From positions 3,593 through 17,367 of the forward strand of contig JAUJMG010000042.1 of assembly GCA_030446955.1 (NCBI GenBank): a DNA stretch of 13,775 nt. Reading direction: 5' to 3'. The notes beneath the pieces are model-generated. The model did not search any database, was not told the DNA's origin, and saw only the letters and a program-made list of their open reading frames with translations. This stretch comes from Thermomicrobiales bacterium (GTDB taxonomy: Bacteria > Chloroflexota > Chloroflexia > Thermomicrobiales > UBA6265). This document shows positions 6,719 to 13,295 of this stretch, piece by piece. The position numbers and the translations under genes are program-made. Each line of letters begins with the position of its first letter. Position 1 is the stretch's first letter.

Positions 6719-7683
6719 CCGGGGACCTGGCCGGAGACGCCGCAGCCCCTGAGTGGCTCGAGTTGGCCGTGGAGGTGGACGCCGAGGCGGTCGAGCCGGT
6801 GACGGAGCTGCTGGCCCGGCACGGCTACAACGAGGGCGTGGTCATCGAGGAGCCATTCACCCAGGACCCGGACGGTGACAACCTCGCGGTGGATCCCTCT
6901 CGGCCGTTCACAATCCGTACCTTCGTGACCGCGGCCGACGTTCGGACAGAAACGCTGGAGGAGATTCGGCAGGCACTGTGGCACCTCGGCCGGCTCCGGA
7001 CCGTTGGGGATCTCATCGTCACTCCCCGGCGAGAGGAGGATTGGGCCAATGCCTGGAAGGAGCACTACCGCGTCCATCGCGTGGGGGAGCGGGTGGTAGT
7101 CCGCCCTCCCTGGCACGCCTACGACCCCGCCGAGGGCGAGGTGGTGGTGGAGTTGGACCCCGGGATGGCCTTCGGCACCGGGCTCCATCCTTCGACGAAG
7201 CTGTGCGTGCTGGCCTTGGAGGAGGAGATCGAGGAGGGTGACCGGGTTCTCGACGTCGGCACAGGGTCCGGTGTGTTGGCGATCGCGGCGGTGTTGTTAG
7301 GCGCTTCGCGAGTGGATGCGGTGGACATCGAGCCGGTGGCGGTGAGGACCACGCGGGAGAACGCGGAGCGGAACGGGGTCGGAGACCGGATCAGGGTCGA
7401 GCACGGGAGCGTCGGACCCGGTGAACCGTTCGGGGGGACGTACGACCTGGTTCTGGCGAACATCATTGCCCGCGTGCTTGTCGAGTTGGCCCCAGGGATT
7501 GCGGAAGCCGTGGCGCCGGGAGGATCGCTGATCCTGAGCGGCGTCATTGAGAGCCGGGAACCGGCGGTGCGGCGGGCCTTCGAGGCGAAGGGCTTGGCCT
7601 ATCAGCGCCGGTCCCAGATTGAGGATTGGGTGGCCCTGGTCTACCGACGTGAGGACGCTTCGCTGGAGTCTCATGAGGGTTAG
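6715..7683 (+). CDS. prmA: Ribosomal protein L11 methyltransferase (PrmA)
   Basis: S-adenosylmethionine-dependent methyltransferase that trimethylates ribosomal protein L11 on Lys and N-terminal amino groups. It has 322 residues, matching the family (about 290-320). An N-terminal substrate-recognition domain (about 12-100) is followed by the PrmA linker signature EEDWANAWKEHY (107-118) and AFGTGLHPST (152-161). SAM motif I is DVGTGSGVLAIAA (180-192), the acidic residue after strand 2 is in DAVDIEP (201-207), the active-site LANI is at 248-251, and APGGSLILSGVIE is at 267-279. GTG 6715 overlaps the upstream stop (GTGA), and the ribosome-site-like GGTGGAG is inside the upstream gene, so translation is probably coupled. 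Function is confident; pairing with a nucleotidyltransferase is not one I know as standard (dnaJ/rsmE neighbours are more usual). Confidence 0.95.
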   Translation: MTGDLAGDAAAPEWLELAVEVDAEAVEPVTELLARHGYNEGVVIEEPFTQDPDGDNLAVDPSRPFTIRTFVTAADVRTETLEEIRQALWHLGRLRTVGDLIVTPRREEDWANAWKEHYRVHRVGERVVVRPPWHAYDPAEGEVVVELDPGMAFGTGLHPSTKLCVLALEEEIEEGDRVLDVGTGSGVLAIAAVLLGASRVDAVDIEPVAVRTTRENAERNGVGDRIRVEHGSVGPGEPFGGTYDLVLANIIARVLVELAPGIAEAVAPGGSLILSGVIESREPAVRRAFEAKGLAYQRRSQIEDWVALVYRREDASLESHEG

Positions 7684-7734
7684 CCCTTCAGCGACAGGTG
7701 GGGGGAAGCGGCGGTCCCGAGTTGCAGGGTGTCG

Positions 7735-7749
7735 GGCATCTGAGATGCC
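7735..7749. repeat. Perfect dyad after prmA
   Basis: GGCATCT-G-AGATGCC is a perfect 7-bp inverted repeat around one central base, 52 bp after the prmA stop. As RNA it would form only a small hairpin (GGCAT/ATGCC with a 5-nt loop), and no T-run follows. Its tight symmetry could equally be a protein binding site. Confidence 0.35.
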
Positions 7750-8121
7750 GGGGCCGGAGGCGGTCTTGGCGGATGCGTACGCACCGTTGCGCAGGCGTAG
7801 ACCGGTAACGCCGAGAGGCTACCGAGACCGCTGTTGAGTTCTCGTCATCCACAGTCTGGCGCAGAACGACGCCTTCACGTCGAAGTCACCCTGCGAGCCT
7901 ATGATCTGGATTGCCCCATTGCGGCGGGTTTTGCGCTCTCTTTGGTCCCACTCTTGGCGATGGGGCAGGTCCCGTTGTCCCCGAAGCGCAGGCGGACCGG
8001 TCGGCGCAGTGTGGTTGATCACGACGGGGTCGATGGGCTCGAGACTGGCCGCAGGAGGGGACGTCACCGCGCTAGGGTGAGGCTCGTCCACGTGGCCGCG
8101 GCGGCTATGAGGACGGGGAGC

Positions 8122-8149
8122 ATCAACACTCTGGTACGGAGGTGTTGAT
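8122..8149. repeat. Inverted repeat ATCAACAC/GTGTTGAT
   Basis: Two perfect 8-bp arms are separated by 12 bp; the right arm runs into the palindrome TTGATCAA (8145-8152). Arms of this length and spacing look like an operator for a dimeric regulator, but the nearest start codon downstream is 467 bp away. It could be a relic. Confidence 0.3.
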
Positions 8150-8171
8150 CAACCCAAGGTAACGCCCTGGA

Positions 8172-8185
8172 CGCGGGGAACCGCG
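8172..8185 (+). other. Small hairpin with GNRA-type loop
   Basis: CGCGG and CCGCG pair around GGAA, a GNRA tetraloop. It is followed within 80 bp by two further short stems (ACCG/CGGT at 8201-8214 and AGCCG/CGGCT at 8222-8247). Suggestive of a folded RNA, but short stems are common in DNA this GC-rich. Confidence 0.2.
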
Positions 8186-8604
8186 CGGCTGAGGGCGGAG
8201 ACCGTGATCTCGGTGAATGTGAGCCGGAGCCCTTTTCGGTGACGGCTGCGGAGGGCCGGACGTCAGGCCCGTAGCTCCCCGCTTTCGTTTCGCAGCGTTC
8301 CCCTCGGTCCACGCCCCCGGCGCGGAGACCGATGCCGGGCTTGCCCGGACCGGGGGCAGCCGACCCTCGATCACGCCTGTGGCAAGAGTCACTCCCGTTG
8401 TTTCGGCTCTTGACGGGTCGAGCGCCACACTTCCGTGACTGCTGCGCCGCACGATCGTTGTCTCCGCGCCAAACCCCAGTGACACCCTGCCCCTAGCCTG
8501 CATGTATCGACCCCGACGCCCCTAACAGGAGCCGACGGGGATCGGCCCCCAGAAAGCAGGCGTGCCCATGTTGGCGCACGCCACCCCCAGGTGACGGAAC
8601 GACC

Positions 8605-8611
8605 TAAGGAG
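8605..8611 (+). promoter_or_regulatory. Strong ribosome binding site for the FAD oxidoreductase
   Basis: TAAGGAG is 5 nt upstream of ATG 8617. It is the clearest Shine-Dalgarno sequence in the window and fixes this start. Confidence 0.8.
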
Positions 8612-8616
8612 TCTCG

Positions 8617-10032
8617 ATGAGCGTCGCAATTCTCCCCTCCACCCCCACACACCCCATCGCGTTTTCCTACGACCAGTTGGACGCGCTTCGCTCGCGGCTG
8701 GTGGGCCGGCTTATCACGGCCAGCAGCCCCGACTTTGACGAGGCGCGCAAGGTGCTCTACGTCACCGTGGACCGTCGCCCGCTGGCTGTCGTCCGCGCCG
8801 CCAATGCAGAAGATGTGGCCGCGGCGGTCGGTTTCGCCCGCGCCCGTGCTCTTCCCCTGGCGGTCCGCAGCGGCGGCCATAGCCTCGCTCAACACAGCAT
8901 GATCGACGGTGCCATCGTCGTCGATCTCTCCACCATGAAGCGCGTCAATATCGACCCCGACGCGCGGATCGCCCGCGTCCAGGCGGGAGCCACCTCCGGC
9001 GACCTCGCCGGCCCGGCAAACGCCCACGGCCTGGCCCTCTCCACTGGCGACACCGCCTCGGTGGGCATGGGCGGCCTCACGACCGGCGGCGGCATCGGGT
9101 TCATGGTCCGGAAGTACGGCCTCGCCATCGACAACCTCCTCTCGGCGCAGGTCGTCACGGCTGCTGGCGACATCATCACGGCCAGCGAGTTCGAGCACCC
9201 CGACCTCTTCTGGGCGATCCGAGGCGGCGGCGGCAACGTCGGTATCGTGACCGAGTTCACGTACCGCCTAGCCCCCGTTGGGCAGGTCCTTGGCGGCGCG
9301 CTGCTGCTTCCCGCCACGCACGAGGTCCTCCGTGGATACCTCGACTACGCCGCATCTGCCCCCGACGACCTCACGACCATTGCGAACCTCATGCGCGTGC
9401 CGCCGGCGCCGTTCGTGCCACAGGAGCGCATCGGCGAGTTGGTGCTGGCAATCCTCATCGTCTGGACGGGGAGCGTGGAGGACGGGGAGCGGGCCTTGGC
9501 ACCCCTACGGGCACTGGCGACCCCGGTGGTCGACACCGTGAGCCCGATCCCATACCCTGAGATCTACCGGTACACCGATCACCAGTCCGCCCCGCATGCC
9601 GCCTCAATCCGGTCGATGTTCGCCCCCGAGCTGAGCGACGCCGTGATCGATGCGTCGTTGGCCGCCATGGAGAGCGCCACCTCGCCATACAGCCTTGTCC
9701 AGTTCCGGGGCCTCGGCGGAGCCAGGGCCCGCGTCGTCGCCGACGCTACAGCGTTCGCCCACCGCGATTCACGTTACTTCGTGGCGATCATTGGGCTGTG
9801 GCTGGACGCGGCCGAGGACGCCTCCGTGCATACCGGCTGGGTCGAGTCGCTCTGGCAGGCCATCCGCCCCGAAGGGTCCGGCGTCTACGTCAACTTCCTG
9901 GAGAACGAAGGCGCCAATCGCGTGCGCGATGCCTACCCGCCGGCCACCTATGCGCGCCTCGCGGAGATCAAGCGGCGTTACGATCCGGGGAATCTCTTCC
10001 GGTTCAACCAGAACGTGCCGCCCCGACGATGA
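8617..10032 (+). CDS. FAD-binding PCMH/BBE-type oxidoreductase
   Basis: Flavoprotein oxidase/dehydrogenase of the vanillyl-alcohol-oxidase superfamily, BBE branch (relatives: 6-hydroxy-D-nicotine oxidase, berberine-bridge and oligosaccharide oxidases). Length is 471 residues, typical. The FAD (PCMH) domain is about 50-230. RSGGHS (84-89) gives H88 as the expected 8-alpha-histidyl FAD link. TTGGGIGF (155-162) and the RGGGGNVGIVTEF stretch (about 204-216) bind the cofactor. The segment LSTGDTASVGMGG (141-153) has no Cys where bicovalent members carry theirs, so FAD should be held by a single bond. The BBE C-terminus YPPATYARLAEIKRRYDPGN (about 444-463) is intact, with FRFNQNVPP at the end. No signal peptide is seen, so it should be cytoplasmic. 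It stands alone, with a good ribosome site and a hairpin after it. Substrate unknown. Confidence 0.9.
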   Translation: MSVAILPSTPTHPIAFSYDQLDALRSRLVGRLITASSPDFDEARKVLYVTVDRRPLAVVRAANAEDVAAAVGFARARALPLAVRSGGHSLAQHSMIDGAIVVDLSTMKRVNIDPDARIARVQAGATSGDLAGPANAHGLALSTGDTASVGMGGLTTGGGIGFMVRKYGLAIDNLLSAQVVTAAGDIITASEFEHPDLFWAIRGGGGNVGIVTEFTYRLAPVGQVLGGALLLPATHEVLRGYLDYAASAPDDLTTIANLMRVPPAPFVPQERIGELVLAILIVWTGSVEDGERALAPLRALATPVVDTVSPIPYPEIYRYTDHQSAPHAASIRSMFAPELSDAVIDASLAAMESATSPYSLVQFRGLGGARARVVADATAFAHRDSRYFVAIIGLWLDAAEDASVHTGWVESLWQAIRPEGSGVYVNFLENEGANRVRDAYPPATYARLAEIKRRYDPGNLFRFNQNVPPRR

Positions 10033-10039
10033 GGCAACC

Positions 10040-10079
10040 CTGGCGAGCGGCCCGATAGCACTTTCGCGCCGCTCGCCAG
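10040..10079 (+). terminator. 12-bp hairpin after the FAD oxidoreductase
   Basis: CTGGCGAGCGGC (10040-10051) pairs perfectly with GCCGCTCGCCAG (10068-10079) around a 16-nt loop, starting 7 bp after the stop codon. Only TCTCC follows, so it is T-poor, like the hairpin after the PIG-L gene. Position and stem strength support termination. Confidence 0.65.
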
Positions 10080-10394
10080 TCTCCATGCCTGACGCGACGT
10101 CCAGGTGGGGGCATGCGGCTGGTTGCTCGACGATCACTTGGGATCGGCGAAAGCTACAGGACCGACCCACGCGCCTCTCGCAGAGCCCGGGCCGGTGAAC
10201 GTGCCAGCCCCCGGCTAGGTCGATCGGATCCCGTGGATCAATGTGCGGCGGACGACCGCGGATCGCCAAGGAGGTGGGCAGGGCCGTACGCCAAATCCTG
10301 ATCATCGGCCCCCTGCCCTAGCCTCGCTGAGACGCCATCGCGCGACATGGGGCCATAGACCAACGGTGTCAGTTATCTCCCAAGATGACGCTCA

Positions 10395-10432
10395 ACTTGC
10401 CGTCTTATAACGATACTAAGTCGATTTAACGT
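10395..10432 (+). promoter_or_regulatory. AT-rich patch, likely promoter region of the histidine kinase
   Basis: This is a run of low-GC sequence inside DNA of about two-thirds GC, 66-103 bp before the kinase ATG. It includes TTGCCG (10397-10402), TATAAC (10406-10411), TACTAA (10414-10419) and TTTAAC (10425-10430). No pair shows ideal 17-bp spacing, so I do not assign exact -35 and -10 boxes. Confidence 0.35.
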
Positions 10433-10497
10433 CGTTCTTCCAAGGCGGGAACCTTTCCTTCAGTGCCATCGCTCCTGGCTGGCTGGCAAAGTCTGCC

Positions 10498-12372
10498 ATG
10501 CGTCCTTACAGCGTTCCGCCTCAGACCGACGGAGGCGGCGATCGATCCACCACCATGGTCGCCGAGTGGCACCTTCCGGTGGCCTCGACCATAATGGTGG
10601 CCGTGAGAGCGACCCTAGAGGCGTCGGCAAGGCGGGAACTTCGCGCGCCCGACCGCGGGGCGGATCTGGCTGTGCTTGGCGGATCCGAGGCTGACCGGAG
10701 TCGCCTTCGCTGGCTAGGTGGCCCGCTCGCAACCCTAGCCGTCGCCGCTCTCCTCGAGGTGCTGACCGGCGAGGCCCTCCTGGGGGCGAACGTCGCCTGG
10801 AGCCTGGCCGCTCTCGCTCTCCTTGCTTCCGTGGTCGGGGCAGCACTGCTCGGCGGCGTGGTCCCGGGGTTGGCAGCCGCCACCATCGCGGTGGCGTACC
10901 TAGCCTACTTCCTCTCCGCCCCCGGCTGGCCCTTCCGCTACGCCCCTGACGGGCGGCGGCGACTCCTCATCGTCGGGCTCGTCCTGCCCATCCTTGCCTT
11001 CATCGTGGGGAGCCTAAAGGAGCGCGTCGACCGGCTCCTGGACCGCGAACGCGCGGCGCGGCGGCGGTCGGCGTTCCTCGCGGACGCCAGCGCCGCCCTG
11101 GCCGCCTCGCTCGACTACGAGACGACGCTGGCTCATGTGACCAAGCTGGCAGTGCCTGAGCTGGCCGACTGGTGCAGCGTCCACCTCGTCACAGAGGACG
11201 GGACCGTCCACCAGGTGATACCAACCCCCGCCGAGCCCACGGGGACGGACGTAGCAGTGGACCTGCCGGAGCGCGCCCCCCTGGACGCAGCTGTCTCGGC
11301 CGGCCCCGCCGAGGTGTTGCGCACCGGCCGGCCGGTGCTGGTCCCTGACGCCAGCGACGGCGCTCCGGCCGATGCCTCCCACGGCAAGGCGCACCTGGCG
11401 CTTGGACGGGATCTCGGCGTCGTCTCCTACATGGCGGTGCCGCTCGTGGCGCACGGCCGGTCCCTCGGGGTGCTCTCCTTCGCGGTCGCCGCGCCGGCCC
11501 GCCACTATGGGCCGGAGGACCTTGCCCTGGCGGAGGAGTTGGCTCGCCGAGCGGCCGTCGCCATCGACAACGCACGGCTCTACCGAGAGGCGCAGGAGGC
11601 GATCCGGGACCGGGATCGCTTCCTCTCCGTGGCCGCGCACGAGTTGCGCACCCCCGTCACGGTCATCAAAGGCCTGGCCCAGCTCCTAGCGCGGCCGCCG
11701 GGCGGCGGTCCGGCGGCCGGGGCGCGTTCCACGCGGGCGCTGGGGCAGATCGAGGATGCGGCCGGGCGGCTGGCCGCGTTGACCCAAGACCTGCTCGATG
11801 TTTCGAGCCTGCGCCTAGGGCACCTCCCCTTCAGGCCTCGGCCGCTCGACCTGGCGGCGTTAGTGAGCGAGGTCGGGGCGCGCTTTGGGGATCTGCTCGA
11901 CGGTCGCCACCCGCTGGTTGTGGACCTGGCCGGCGCTCCCGTGCCGGTGCATGCCGACCCCGACCGACTCGGGCAGGTGCTGGCGAATCTGCTCGAAAAC
12001 GCCGCCAAGTACTCGCCGGAGGGCGGTGAGATCGGCCTGACGCTCCGGGTGGACGGGGGCGGCGCGCTGTTAGCGGTCCGGGACCAGGGCATCGGGCTGC
12101 CGGCCGGGACCGCCGAAGCAATCTTCGCGCCCTTCGGTCGGGCGGCCAACGCCGAGGAACGCCGCTTGCCGGGACTCGGCCTCGGGTTACACCTGTGCCG
12201 CGGCATCGTCGAGCGGCACGGCGGGCGGATCTGGGCCGAGAGCGCTGGCGAAGGGCGCGGCTCCATTTTTCAGGTGTGGTTCCCACTCGCCCACCCGGCT
12301 GCCTCTCCGCCGGAGGACGCCCACACTGCCCCTCCCCCTGCCCAGGGCCGTTTTCCCGCTCATGACTCGTAG
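10498..12372 (+). CDS. Membrane sensor histidine kinase (DUF4118-like, GAF, HisKA, HATPase)
   Basis: Two-component sensor that autophosphorylates on His and passes the phosphate to a response regulator. From ATG 10498 it has 624 residues. About four membrane segments lie within 72-172 (ATLAVAALLEVL, WSLAALALLASVVGAALL, GLAAATIAVAYLAYFL, LLIVGLVLPILAFIVG), arranged like the KdpD-type DUF4118 module. A GAF domain spans about 195-360, ending RRAAVAIDNARLYREA. HisKA has H381 in AAHELRTPV. HATPase_c has the N box NLLENAAKYSP (497-507, N501), G1 DQGIG (529-533), the F box IFAPFGRA and G2 GLGLGLHLC (559-567). The tail after 600 is Pro/Ala-rich. No ribosome site is clear for 10498; in-frame ATGs at 10555 and 10594 are alternatives, since the first ~60 residues have no family character. 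No response regulator is in view. Confidence 0.88.
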   Translation: MRPYSVPPQTDGGGDRSTTMVAEWHLPVASTIMVAVRATLEASARRELRAPDRGADLAVLGGSEADRSRLRWLGGPLATLAVAALLEVLTGEALLGANVAWSLAALALLASVVGAALLGGVVPGLAAATIAVAYLAYFLSAPGWPFRYAPDGRRRLLIVGLVLPILAFIVGSLKERVDRLLDRERAARRRSAFLADASAALAASLDYETTLAHVTKLAVPELADWCSVHLVTEDGTVHQVIPTPAEPTGTDVAVDLPERAPLDAAVSAGPAEVLRTGRPVLVPDASDGAPADASHGKAHLALGRDLGVVSYMAVPLVAHGRSLGVLSFAVAAPARHYGPEDLALAEELARRAAVAIDNARLYREAQEAIRDRDRFLSVAAHELRTPVTVIKGLAQLLARPPGGGPAAGARSTRALGQIEDAAGRLAALTQDLLDVSSLRLGHLPFRPRPLDLAALVSEVGARFGDLLDGRHPLVVDLAGAPVPVHADPDRLGQVLANLLENAAKYSPEGGEIGLTLRVDGGGALLAVRDQGIGLPAGTAEAIFAPFGRAANAEERRLPGLGLGLHLCRGIVERHGGRIWAESAGEGRGSIFQVWFPLAHPAASPPEDAHTAPPPAQGRFPAHDS

Positions 12373-12415
12373 TGCTGACGAGACATGGTGGTCAAATGAC
12401 GCTGGGCGCGAGGCA

Positions 12416-12440
12416 ACCCGCCGCGAGTGGTGCGGCGGGT
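12416..12440. terminator. 9-bp hairpin between convergent genes
   Basis: ACCCGCCGC (12416-12424) pairs with GCGGCGGGT (12432-12440) around GAGTGGT. It lies 44 bp after the kinase stop and 67 bp beyond the stop of the opposing SIMPL gene, so it could end transcription from either side. No T-run. Confidence 0.5.
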
Positions 12441-12485
12441 CGCCGAGCTCCGGCGGATCGAACTGGTAGGTCGAGCCGCCGACGC

Positions 12486-12505
12486 CCTCCAAGTCTCCCT
12501 GGAGG
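12486..12505 (-). terminator. Short stem-loop just after the SIMPL gene stop
   Basis: CCTCCA (12486-12491) pairs with TGGAGG (12500-12505) around 8 nt, beginning 2 nt past the minus-strand stop codon. It may add to termination of the minus-strand transcript together with the 12416-12440 hairpin. Confidence 0.35.
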
Positions 12506-12506
12506 A

Positions 12507-13295
12507 CTAATCGCCGAGCTCGAAGAGAACCTCGACCGTCGCGGTCACGGCGTTGGTTCCTGGCGCGATCGGCGCGCCCGCCCCCTGGCCGCCCGCCTTG
12601 GCGCTGTCGTAGATCGGCCCGACCGGAAAGGCGCTTTCGCTGATCGCGAGAATGGGGCCGAGCGTCAGGCCGGCCGCGTCGGCCAGCTCCTCGGCCTTGG
12701 TCCGGGCGTCCTCGATCGCCCGGCCGCGGGCCTCGATGGCCGCCTCGCCCGGCTCGCGCGTGAAGAAGGCGATGCCGTAGATGTTGTTGGCGCCAGCGGC
12801 GACGACGTCGTCCAACAGCTCGCCCAACTCATCGATATCGCCGACGGTGACGTTGACGGTCTGGGTGACCTGGAAGCTCGAGACCGGCCCGGGCAAGCCC
12901 GTCTGCGGCTCGTACTCACGGACCGGGTTGACGGCGAAGGTGGCGGTCTGGACGTCCTCGTCGGGGATTCCCCGGTCGGCAATAGCACCCAGAATGGCCT
13001 CCATCGCCGTAGACGCCTCAGCGAGGGCCTCTGAGAGGTTCGTGGTGGTCACGTCGACGCCGACAGCCACAGAGGCCGCATCTGGCGCCATTTGGATGGA
13101 CCCGTTGCCGATGACCCGAAGGGTGCCCGGCGTTGCCCCCGCGCCCGGCGTGGCGTCCTGAGCGGCGGCGCGGGCGACGCCAACTGAGCCGGAGCCAGCT
13201 ACCAACCCCGCGGCTCCGGCGAGGCCGAGTCCTGAACCGACAATCGCTCGGCGATTCGCCCGGAACCCGGGCCGTGATTCATCGACGTAAGACAT
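12507..13295 (-). CDS. Exported SIMPL-domain (DUF541) protein
   Basis: Secreted or cell-surface protein of the SIMPL/DUF541 family (relatives of E. coli YggE and BP26), whose molecular role is poorly defined; links to oxidative-stress tolerance are reported for YggE. It has 262 residues from ATG 13295, with AGGAGG (forward 13304-13309) 8 nt upstream. N-terminus: RANRRAIVGSG then a hydrophobic stretch (about 17-40) ending ARAAAQ, a twin-arginine-like signal with cleavage near residue 45; a Thr/Pro/Gly/Ala linker follows. The SIMPL domain spans about 58-262, starting VIGNGSIQMAPDAASVAVGV, with IPDEDVQTATFAVNPVREY (110-128), VTQTVNVTVGDIDELGELLDD (143-163) and GANNIYGIAFF (168-178) as family landmarks. 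It converges with the histidine kinase and follows the frameshifted gene on the same strand. The start is preferred over the longer reading because of the signal peptide and ribosome site. Confidence 0.9.
   Translation of the reverse strand: MSYVDESRPGFRANRRAIVGSGLGLAGAAGLVAGSGSVGVARAAAQDATPGAGATPGTLRVIGNGSIQMAPDAASVAVGVDVTTTNLSEALAEASTAMEAILGAIADRGIPDEDVQTATFAVNPVREYEPQTGLPGPVSSFQVTQTVNVTVGDIDELGELLDDVVAAGANNIYGIAFFTREPGEAAIEARGRAIEDARTKAEELADAAGLTLGPILAISESAFPVGPIYDSAKAGGQGAGAPIAPGTNAVTATVEVLFELGD

Larger units (their letters stand above)
7684..8616. other. 933-bp gene-free stretch between prmA and the FAD oxidoreductase
   Basis: No frame gives a protein with recognisable motifs, a steady third-position GC bias and a ribosome site together. 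The largest frame (7834-8148 +, 104 codons) has uneven codon use and an Arg-rich, family-less translation. What is visible: a dyad at 7735-7749, an inverted repeat at 8122-8149, a 5-bp stem with GGAA loop at 8172-8185, a 5-bp pair AGCCG/CGGCT at 8222-8247, and CCGGGC-TT-GCCCGG at 8335-8348. The last ~120 bp presumably hold the promoter of the oxidoreductase. It may be a decayed gene or a structured non-coding region; I cannot tell which. Confidence 0.5.
10033..10497. other. 465-bp intergenic stretch before the histidine kinase
   Basis: It holds the oxidoreductase terminator (10040-10079), then GC-rich DNA with no credible gene, then an AT-rich patch about 10395-10432 (CTTATAACG, GATTTAAC) that stands out strongly from its surroundings and is the best place for the kinase promoter. 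CCCTGCCCTAGCCT at 10311-10324 nearly repeats a sequence upstream of the oxidoreductase gene. Confidence 0.5.

Noticed and set aside
7834..8148. 104-codon frame in the prmA-oxidoreductase gap
   Set aside because: Third-position GC is poor in its first third, the product is Arg-rich without motifs, and no ribosome site precedes it. Kept only as part of the gene-free stretch.
8064..8503. Minus-strand frames in the same gap, considered as transposase remnants
   Set aside because: No DDE-type or helix-turn-helix motif, no terminal inverted repeats and no target duplications could be seen.
9769..10305. Minus-strand 178-codon frame overlapping the oxidoreductase 3' end
   Set aside because: Most of it is the mirror of the BBE domain; the part outside the gene has no motif or ribosome site.
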